Origin: Candidatus Roizmanbacteria bacterium RIFCSPHIGHO2_01_FULL_39_8
Lineage (GTDB): Bacteria > Patescibacteriota > Microgenomatia > UBA1406 > GWC2-37-13
Assembly: GCA_001789355.1 (NCBI GenBank)
Contig: MFZI01000051.1
Location: 343 to 6,301, forward strand
Direction of reading: 5' to 3'
Length of the DNA: 5,959 nt
Shown: positions 1 through 5,120 of the stretch, in pieces
How positions within the stretch are numbered: position 1 is the stretch's first letter
Layout: every line of letters begins with the position of its first letter
Program-made: the position numbers and the translations under genes
Notes under the pieces: model-generated
The model's input: the letters and a program-made list of their open reading frames with translations, nothing else
What the model was told of the DNA's origin: nothing
Database searches by the model: none

Positions 1-159
1 CAAGATAAAAATTATCATTGCAGGTATAGCTTTACATCCACTGGTGATACCTCAACAGAATTTACCTATTATGAGTGGTTGGATAAGGGCGAACTTGCTG
101 AACCATTTACTTTAGAAACCTTAAAAAAACTGAAACAAGTTATGGAAAATGATATATAG
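1..159 (+). CDS. C-terminal fragment of a possible SRPBCC/START-like domain protein
   Basis: Frame 1 is open from the window edge to a TAG stop at 157-159, giving the last 52 residues of a protein that begins outside the window. The fragment shows alternating residues typical of beta strands (YSFTSTGDTSTEFTYYEW), then an acidic turn (DKGELAEP) and a final amphipathic helix (TLETLKKLKQVMEND). A threonine-rich strand followed by a C-terminal helix ending in a 'LKxxLE'-like stretch is how SRPBCC (START/AHSA1/polyketide-cyclase-like) ligand-binding domains usually end, so that fold is the best guess. The catalytic or ligand-binding part is not visible and no specific function can be given. It converges on the glycosyltransferase gene on the other strand, 18 bases away, and a hairpin just past its stop may terminate it. 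That this is a real gene end is fairly sure; the family is tentative. Confidence 0.5.
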   Translation, partial: QDKNYHCRYSFTSTGDTSTEFTYYEWLDKGELAEPFTLETLKKLKQVMENDI

Positions 160-177
160 ACTGTTAAATCAATATAT

Positions 178-200
178 TCAACCCCCGGGGTTGATTTTGT
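178..200 (+). terminator. Candidate Rho-independent terminator for the leftmost + strand gene
   Basis: The sequence TCAACCCCCGGGGTTGA (178-194) is a perfect inverted repeat with 8-base arms around a single C. Allowing a 3-base loop, it folds as a 7-bp stem. On the + strand it is followed at once by TTTTGT (195-200), a short and imperfect U-tract. It lies 18 bases after the stop of the + strand gene, where a terminator is expected. The same bases encode the last codons and the TGA stop of the convergent glycosyltransferase (I-N-P-G-G-stop). On the - strand the hairpin is not followed by a T-run, so it is not an obvious terminator in that direction. The short U-tract keeps confidence moderate. 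Confidence 0.5.
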
Positions 201-1617
201 CTACTTTGAAGATGGTAACATCTCCCGAAGTGAAGATTTTTTTATTTTTAAAATGTTGAGTTCCAAACTGCTGGACTTCCCATGTGTTTAAGGACTCAAT
301 GGTATAGTTTGGAATCTCCGAAAAAATAAGAAGAGTCGTTGAATTATTATATTCATGTGGTAAATCAGGTATATAGCCCTTTTTGATGAAGTAATAGCGG
401 TACTCGTTTCCGTGAGGCGCAATGATTGTGTCAGGACGAAGCTGAAGAATATTAAATCCGCTTTTGCCAACCAAATTTTTTTCTATTGCAAATTTTACGG
501 CTTGACTAAATTTTGTGTAAGGTCTCACTGCATCCGAATATAAATAGGTAGGAAATGTCAAAACATTGAGAACGAAGATAAAAAAGAGCAAGAGAAAGCC
601 GTACTTATTTTTCAATAAAAATAATACTAAGGTAACTAATAAGGTCAACGCAACAGGAAATAAGTAGAAAGAAGTAAATTGAAATCTTAAAAGAATTGAA
701 AGTAAAAGAAAGCCTCCTAAAGAAGTAATACCCAGGATTTTTTCCTCAAATTTGAGTTTGCCCTTTAATAAAAAGAAAAGAATGAGAATTAATAGCAATA
801 AAGGCATTGGTTGAATCCATTTATTCATCTCTGAATTCATAAACAGAATATTTTCAAGAATGTTTTCCTTCCCTGATGCCGCTCCTGCTAAATTTTGATT
901 TCCTAAAAAGGTAGTAAAGGACCTGGTAACAAAAGTATTTTTGAGCATAATGAACCCGTGACGTAGCTCAAAAAGAAATAGTGGAATAAACGTTAAGAAA
1001 AAGGATAGGAGATAAGAGATAAACACCCTTCTATTTTTTATAAAAAACAATAGAGTAAAGGGAACCAATATTGCATTGGAGTAGTGAAAATTAAGTATAA
1101 GACCAAATACAAATCCCAACAGCAGACCTTGATACCAGTATTTGATCTTGCTGAAAGAAACATATGTCAAGAAAAACAAAAGAAACGGGAGATAAGAGAA
1201 GGCATTGCCTGGATTTCTAGAGGAATAAATAAAGACATTCGAAGTTAAGAGTGTCGCCGAAGCGAGTAATGAGGTCAAAAAACTGTGTTTTACGTAGATT
1301 CTATAAAAGAAATAAAAAACTGCAAGTGAATAGAGGAACGCATTGAAGTAGAGAATTGCTCCCATACTGTACTTCGTAATAAAAAAAATAGGAACAAAAA
1401 GATAATAATAGTAAGGGCCAACGTATAAGCCTCCAAAAGAAGTTTGTGGCCCGATAAGAGTAATTCTCCCTTTTGCGATCCCTAAGATTTGAATCAAGTC
1501 GCGGGCAAAATCACTATCAAAGTTATATGAAGAAAGAAGTTTTTGGGAGACAAAAAAATAGGAAATAAGTGATAAGAGTAGAGCTACGAATAATTTATTC
1601 CACTTGATTGACTTCAT
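178..1617 (-). CDS. GT-C fold integral membrane glycosyltransferase (GT39/ArnT-like)
   Basis: This 479-residue polytopic membrane protein probably moves a sugar from a polyprenyl-phosphate donor to an acceptor on the outer face of the cytoplasmic membrane, as known for GT39/PMT/ArnT enzymes. After a first membrane helix (about 8-27) comes the acidic motif D34-S-D36 in the first external loop, where GT-C enzymes carry their catalytic or metal-binding acid. It is followed by IGPQTSFGGLYVGPYYYYL (55-73), a Gly/Tyr-rich loop leading into helix 2. Roughly 10-12 hydrophobic segments run to about residue 358, with an FELRHGF motif at 216-222. A soluble tail (about 365-479) follows. The start at ATG 1615-1617 gives a natural Lys-rich N-terminus just before helix 1. 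No Shine-Dalgarno is seen, and a TATAAT box close to the start suggests an almost leaderless mRNA. It is divergent from the S51 peptidase gene and transcribed alone. The sugar and the acceptor cannot be predicted, and another GT-C family is possible. Confidence 0.78.
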   Translation of the reverse strand: MKSIKWNKLFVALLLSLISYFFVSQKLLSSYNFDSDFARDLIQILGIAKGRITLIGPQTSFGGLYVGPYYYYLFVPIFFITKYSMGAILYFNAFLYSLAVFYFFYRIYVKHSFLTSLLASATLLTSNVFIYSSRNPGNAFSYLPFLLFFLTYVSFSKIKYWYQGLLLGFVFGLILNFHYSNAILVPFTLLFFIKNRRVFISYLLSFFLTFIPLFLFELRHGFIMLKNTFVTRSFTTFLGNQNLAGAASGKENILENILFMNSEMNKWIQPMPLLLLILILFFLLKGKLKFEEKILGITSLGGFLLLSILLRFQFTSFYLFPVALTLLVTLVLFLLKNKYGFLLLFFIFVLNVLTFPTYLYSDAVRPYTKFSQAVKFAIEKNLVGKSGFNILQLRPDTIIAPHGNEYRYYFIKKGYIPDLPHEYNNSTTLLIFSEIPNYTIESLNTWEVQQFGTQHFKNKKIFTSGDVTIFKVDKINPGG

Positions 1618-1641
1618 GAACTATTCAGAATTATATACAAT
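1608..1641 (+). promoter_or_regulatory. Candidate promoter of the S51 peptidase gene, short or no leader
   Basis: TTGACT at 1608-1613 matches the -35 consensus at five of six positions. After an 18-base spacer comes TATATA at 1632-1637 as a possible -10; the overlapping TACAAT at 1636-1641 is an alternative -10 with one mismatch but with a 22-base spacer. Either would start transcription within a few bases of the ATG at 1648, predicting a nearly leaderless mRNA. The -35 box lies inside the first codons of the divergent glycosyltransferase gene. AGGA at 1642-1645 resembles a Shine-Dalgarno core but sits only two bases before the ATG. The call rests on consensus matching in AT-rich DNA. Confidence 0.4.
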
Positions 1642-1658
1642 AGGAAAATGAAAAGAAA
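1630..1658 (-). promoter_or_regulatory. Candidate promoter of the glycosyltransferase gene, short or no leader
   Basis: On the - strand a perfect TATAAT occupies 1635-1630, twelve bases before the ATG that starts at 1617. Transcription would begin about five bases before the start codon, leaving no room for a ribosome binding site. The -35 position, 17 bases upstream, reads TTTCTT (1658-1653), a poor match. This box overlaps the + strand -10, so the two divergent promoters would compete for the same 30-base spacer. The strong -10 supports the call and the weak -35 limits it. Confidence 0.4.
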
Positions 1659-2307
1659 ACTCCTACTTACCTCCCAGGGATTGCAACCGGAGTTAAAAGA
1701 AACCTTTCTTTCTTTATTAACAGTGCCAGCAAAAGAGGTGAGGGTTGCGTTTATTACTACGGCTGCCTATGGAGACGATAAAAACCCAACTTGGTTGGAA
1801 GTTTATCGACAGCAATTAAGAGATTATGGAATTACGCAAATTGAGGACCTGGATATGAGAGGCAAAAAATATAAGAGAGGAGATAAGAGTTTACAAGATA
1901 CTGACATTATATTTGTTAACGGAGGAAATACCTTTTTTCTGCTGAAGTGGGTGAAGAAATCTGGGTTCGAAAATGTCATCAAAGAACATATTTCTCAAGG
2001 AAAATTGTATATCGGTATAAGCGCCGGCAGCTATATTACCTGTCCTACTATTGAGCAGGCTACTTGGGAGCATCAGGATAGAAATAGATATGAAGTTACA
2101 GATTTGACTGGATTAAATCTCGTGCCATTCCTAATTACCGCGCATTATAGAGAAGAATATCGACCAATTATAGAAAAAGCAGCAGAAACGACAAAATATC
2201 CAATTATTGCCCTCATCGATACACAAGCTGTTCTCGTCGAGGGAGATGTGTGGAAAATTGTTGGAAAAGGTAAAAAATTGGTTTATAATCAAAACGATGA
2301 AAAATAA
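1648..2307 (+). CDS. Peptidase S51 family protein (dipeptidase E-like, class I glutamine-amidotransferase fold)
   Basis: This 219-residue cytoplasmic protein has the length of PepE, the alpha-aspartyl dipeptidase that cleaves Asp-X dipeptides. VNGGNTFFLL (90-99) is the conserved glycine-rich loop of the family. GISAGS (123-128) is the nucleophile elbow with Ser125 as predicted catalytic serine, followed by the family-like CPT (132-134). His166 in TAHY is the likely catalytic histidine. The acid of the E. coli triad lies 15 residues after the serine, but here that position is Trp140. Nearby acids (Glu141, Asp144, Asp152) could replace it, so substrate specificity may differ from true PepE. The N-terminal strand MKRKLLLTSQG supports the ATG at 1648. 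The last 11 bases overlap the start of the small membrane protein gene, so the two are probably co-transcribed. The family is well supported; the substrate is not. Confidence 0.88.
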   Translation: MKRKLLLTSQGLQPELKETFLSLLTVPAKEVRVAFITTAAYGDDKNPTWLEVYRQQLRDYGITQIEDLDMRGKKYKRGDKSLQDTDIIFVNGGNTFFLLKWVKKSGFENVIKEHISQGKLYIGISAGSYITCPTIEQATWEHQDRNRYEVTDLTGLNLVPFLITAHYREEYRPIIEKAAETTKYPIIALIDTQAVLVEGDVWKIVGKGKKLVYNQNDEK

Positions 2308-2524
2308 ATATTTATTTTATATTTTTGCAGGTTTATTTGTGGTAGACATTCTTATTTTTGGAATCATATCTTTTCCAGTTTTAGTTATTGGCGGAGTGCT
2401 GCTTCGAATCTTGCAGCAATACCAAAAGAATAAAGAATTTCCTAAAGGAAAAACTATCTTTGGAATTGTTTTTTCATTACTGTTTATCTTCATAGCCTTA
2501 GCGAGAATTTTTCAGCTTAAGTAG
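2297..2524 (+). CDS. Small membrane protein of unknown function (75 residues)
   Basis: I do not recognise this gene. ATG at 2297 opens a 75-residue frame overlapping the 3' end of the S51 peptidase gene by 11 bases in a different frame. A longer frame starting at 2207 is possible, but its extra 30 residues would lie wholly inside the peptidase gene and are hydrophilic, so the later start is preferred. A long hydrophobic stretch (about 5-37, broken by Asp17 and Pro27, so perhaps a helical hairpin) precedes a basic linker (RILQQYQKNKEFPKGK, 37-52). One more membrane helix (about 53-69) follows. The basic linker is predicted to be cytoplasmic by the positive-inside rule. No Shine-Dalgarno is visible, so translation is probably coupled to the peptidase. 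The TAG stop overlaps the 3' end of the convergent M20 gene by 8 bases. The clear membrane pattern argues for a real gene. Confidence 0.62.
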   Translation: MKNKYLFYIFAGLFVVDILIFGIISFPVLVIGGVLLRILQQYQKNKEFPKGKTIFGIVFSLLFIFIALARIFQLK

Positions 2525-3632
2525 TGAAGGCGGCTTTTTGTGCGAACAGGAGGAAAGATTCGAGTATTTTGCAATACTGATCTAAACTTTTAATATCTAC
2601 CCATTCATTTTCACTGTGCATTGCTCCTCCAACAGGGCCGAATGTTATGCCGCGTGAGCCATCCTCAATGAAATAACGAATATCTGAGCCATACGGTTCA
2701 CCAACCAACCTCCTTTTTTTTCCGGTGATTTTTTTGCTCGCCTCCTGCAAGGTTCCAATATAGGGATCTTCCTTTTTGATGGAGTAAGGAGTCCTTACCA
2801 ACATAAGTTCCAATTTGGCATTCGCAGGTAAAACTTCTTTCAGTTTTTTGATATAGAAGTTTGCATTTTTCATAGAAGAAAACCTATTTTGTCCAACTGG
2901 AACATATCGTATATCTAAGCTCACCTCACAATTATTTGGGACTTTATTCATATTAAGGTTCGAAGTTTCAACTTTTGCTATATTGACGGTAGTTCTCCAA
3001 GCTTTTTTTGCTGGAAGAGGAAAAAGTATTTGGATACTGTCCAGGAAACGTTTTAAATTCCAGATGGGATTTCTGCCCTGCCACAGGTAAGCTGCGTGAG
3101 CAGATTTACCAAAGAATTTGACCTTAGCCCAAATTGTTCCTTTGGCTTTAAAATTAATGTTTAAATCTGTTGGTTCTCCCGCAATGACAAAGTCAGTTTT
3201 CACCCCTTTTTCTACTTGAAATTTTGTTCCATTACTTCCTGTTTCTTCATCTGTCACAAGCTGAAGTGCAATCGGGTAATTTAATTTTTTTGCTATCCTT
3301 TTGAAGAGTATGATCTCTGCGGCCGCGGCAGTCTTCATATCATAAGCGCCTCTTCCGTAGAGCTTACCCTGTTTTTCAAAGGGGGTGAATTGTTTATCTT
3401 TTCCTTCCACTACATCCAAGTGCGCATTTAGAATAATTTTGAAACGGGTACGTCTTGCTTTTGAATTATAAATTAATGCGCTCGGAATACCTTCCTTTTC
3501 AAAAAAATCTACGCAGTAACCTTTAACCTCTGCCAAAGCTGCATCCAGAACCTCTTTTAGAGCTCTGGAGTTTCCTTTGATAGATGGGATAGAAATAAAT
3601 TTTTTAGTTAAAGCAATTATTTGAGACATCAT
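2517..3632 (-). CDS. M20-family metallohydrolase (ArgE/DapE/aminoacylase-like)
   Basis: This 371-residue enzyme is predicted to hydrolyse an amide bond with two zinc-type metal ions, as ArgE, DapE and aminoacylases of family M20 do. All expected ligands are present: His71 and Asp73 in NAHLDVV, bridging Asp98 in YGRGAYDMKT, catalytic base Glu129 and metal ligand Glu130 in TDEETGS, Glu153 in AGEPTD, and His339 in GPVGGAMHSENEWV. The dimerisation (lid) domain is inserted at about 160-280 and carries GKSAHAA with His179. The GSDIRYF segment (316-322) matches the conserved substrate-side loop. There is no signal peptide, so it acts in the cytoplasm. Two adjacent ATGs (3632 and 3629) could each start it. 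It follows the 492-residue PLP enzyme after 9 bases with no Shine-Dalgarno and is likely the last gene of that operon. Catalytic competence looks intact; the substrate (acyl-amino acid, succinyl-diaminopimelate or dipeptide) cannot be told from sequence alone. Confidence 0.87.
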   Translation of the reverse strand: MMSQIIALTKKFISIPSIKGNSRALKEVLDAALAEVKGYCVDFFEKEGIPSALIYNSKARRTRFKIILNAHLDVVEGKDKQFTPFEKQGKLYGRGAYDMKTAAAAEIILFKRIAKKLNYPIALQLVTDEETGSNGTKFQVEKGVKTDFVIAGEPTDLNINFKAKGTIWAKVKFFGKSAHAAYLWQGRNPIWNLKRFLDSIQILFPLPAKKAWRTTVNIAKVETSNLNMNKVPNNCEVSLDIRYVPVGQNRFSSMKNANFYIKKLKEVLPANAKLELMLVRTPYSIKKEDPYIGTLQEASKKITGKKRRLVGEPYGSDIRYFIEDGSRGITFGPVGGAMHSENEWVDIKSLDQYCKILESFLLFAQKAAFTT

Positions 3633-3641
3633 GATCGAGAG

Positions 3642-5120
3642 TTAAAATGACAATCCTGAATCAAGGAATTTTTTACGATTACCCAGGTAAATCTTTTTGA
3701 AGTCAACAAATTTTTTCAAACCGCCAATGAATGTTTCTTTATTTTGGGCGAAAGTGATTCTTAACCAGAAACCCAATGTATCATCCCACGTTTTTTGATC
3801 GAAGCCAAAACAAGGTCCTATCTCGGTTTTAAGACCAGTAGTAAAAAAACAATTAATCATAAAATCAAAGGAATTAACTCCTTCCAAATTTCTTATTTTG
3901 ACCATTGTATTAAATGCTGAAATTTTGGGAAATTTAGCCGAAATATCTTTTACGAGGAAAGTTAGCGAATCGTCAAATCTCTCGGAGTAAAATTTCATGA
4001 GAGAAGCGAAATATTTTTGATACGCTTCGTATTCACAAGTCAAATTTACATAGGTTTTCTCAGTAATGGATTGTACAGGAGTAAAGTCCCTATATACTTT
4101 TTTTATCAGTCTTTTATAATCGTTATTTTTCTGATAGAGAGATAACCAGCGAACCGATTGAATGAATGCGTCGAGACAGATAAGTCCTGTAAAATTGGAA
4201 CCGACTGAGAAAGAGCTTCGCTGTTGAGAAATTAATGCGATTCCTTCTATCAACTCCTGATTTTTAGAGTATAAATATCCGATTCTCAAACCGACTAAAT
4301 TTTTTGATTTGGAAAAACCCTTTACTATCACTAAATTACTCATGGCTTGCAACTCTGATGCTACTTGATCCGAGTAAACATATTCTTGAGGTTGGAAGAC
4401 AAGCTCCGCGAACAACTCGTCGACCAGGATCAAAATATTTCGTCTCTTCGCAAAAAGAAACAGTTTTCTTAACGCCTCTTTAGTGAATATTTCACCACTC
4501 GGATTTGCTGGATTGGTAAGAATAATAAGCTTCGTATCTTTTGAGGCATTGAATATAAGCGAATTCACCGAAATAAAAAAGGGATTTCTATTGTCTAGAG
4601 TTGGTGTCAATTCTTTGAGATTTAGTCCATAATACCTGGCTGCAAATTTATACAGATAGTAGTTTGGCGATTGAATCAGGATTTCTTTGTCCGGATAGTT
4701 TTTTTTAAAATACTCGAATATCATGGTTATTGCACCTGTTGATCCTTCGGTGAGACAGAAATCTTCCGGAGAATAGGATATTGAAGTACTTAATTTATAG
4801 CTTTCATAAATACTTAGGGCAGTCCTCGCCTCAGGATTCCCGCGCGAGGGGAAATATTCTCTGTAAAATTTATCTTTACTAAAGTCGGATATGATTTGGT
4901 TTATATATCCTTTATAAGCCTTACGATCAGAAACACCAGATGATATCTGGCCCGGCCTTATGTTATTTCTAGACAGCAGGGAAAGTATCTTCTCGTTGCC
5001 ATAAATAGATCTTCTGATATTATTGAACTCGTTGATTTTATTTTTGCTCAGAATTTCATCAAACAAAATCCGTTTTATATCCAGAAAATATTCCCTATCC
5101 GGTATGGCTAAACTACTCAT
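3642..5120 (-). CDS. PLP-dependent aminotransferase-fold enzyme, long class I/II variant
   Basis: This complete 492-residue fold-type I PLP enzyme is clearly longer than the roughly 400 residues of common class I aminotransferases. Visible in order are YFPSRGNPEAR (89-99), the phosphate-binding loop EGSTGAI (125-131), SPNYYLY (151-157) near the cofactor ring, NPANPSG (203-209) and Asp234 in VDELFAEL. Lys271 in FSKSKNLVGLRIGY is the predicted Schiff-base lysine, with Arg279 in the same motif. Arg454 in FWLRITFA is the likely carboxylate-binding arginine. Phe237 stands where most relatives have the Tyr that hydrogen-bonds the PLP O3'. Between Lys271 and Arg454 there are about 50 more residues than usual. 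The ATG overlaps the TGA of the upstream paralogue (ATGA at 5120-5117), indicating translational coupling. Transamination is the default guess, but decarboxylase, lyase or oxidase chemistry occurs in this fold; the size approaches that of aspartate 4-decarboxylases. The substrate is unknown. Confidence 0.82.
   Translation of the reverse strand: MSSLAIPDREYFLDIKRILFDEILSKNKINEFNNIRRSIYGNEKILSLLSRNNIRPGQISSGVSDRKAYKGYINQIISDFSKDKFYREYFPSRGNPEARTALSIYESYKLSTSISYSPEDFCLTEGSTGAITMIFEYFKKNYPDKEILIQSPNYYLYKFAARYYGLNLKELTPTLDNRNPFFISVNSLIFNASKDTKLIILTNPANPSGEIFTKEALRKLFLFAKRRNILILVDELFAELVFQPQEYVYSDQVASELQAMSNLVIVKGFSKSKNLVGLRIGYLYSKNQELIEGIALISQQRSSFSVGSNFTGLICLDAFIQSVRWLSLYQKNNDYKRLIKKVYRDFTPVQSITEKTYVNLTCEYEAYQKYFASLMKFYSERFDDSLTFLVKDISAKFPKISAFNTMVKIRNLEGVNSFDFMINCFFTTGLKTEIGPCFGFDQKTWDDTLGFWLRITFAQNKETFIGGLKKFVDFKKIYLGNRKKFLDSGLSF

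Larger units (their letters stand above)
1008..1889 (+). repeat. Cluster of five dispersed copies of GATAAGAG
   Basis: The octamer GATAAGAG occurs on the + strand at 1011-1018, 1191-1198, 1453-1460, 1571-1578 and 1882-1889. Three copies extend to the identical 11-mer GGAGATAAGAG (1008-1018, 1188-1198 and 1879-1889). Four copies are antisense within the glycosyltransferase gene and one is sense in the S51 gene. They fall in different codon phases (encoding SYL, SYL, TLIG, LLS and GDKS), so protein repetition does not explain all of them. I saw no further copies elsewhere in the window on either strand. The + strand of this region is purine-rich because of Phe and Leu codons in the membrane gene, which raises the chance frequency, so a functional role is unproven. 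Confidence 0.35.

Noticed and set aside
288..470. 60-residue - strand open frame inside the glycosyltransferase gene
   Set aside because: It is in another frame of the same strand under a well-supported gene and shows no independent start signal.
1891..2073. 60-residue antisense frame inside the S51 gene
   Set aside because: It is antisense to the catalytic core of a clear S51 peptidase and has no support as a gene.
2207..2296. Extended N-terminus for the small membrane protein starting at 2207
   Set aside because: It would lie entirely within the peptidase gene in another frame and add hydrophilic residues before a natural membrane-protein start at 2297.
2530..2540. T-run CTTTTTG after the small membrane gene as a terminator
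   Set aside because: No stable stem precedes it; the best pairing is three to four base pairs.
3317..3335. GC-rich palindromic stretch containing GCGGCCGC
   Set aside because: It simply encodes a run of alanines (102-105) after the metal-ligand loop of the M20 enzyme; no regulatory context.
4936..4950. Perfect 6-bp inverted repeat CCAGAT-GAT-ATCTGG
   Set aside because: It lies inside the coding region of the 492-residue PLP enzyme, has no T-run after it, and is short enough to occur by chance.
2517..5120. Assignment as ArgE/DapE plus ArgD-type arginine or lysine synthesis genes
   Set aside because: ArgD, DapC and LysJ-type partners do not carry the long Lys-to-Arg interval and the GPCFG...QKTWD block seen here, and no other pathway gene is in the window.
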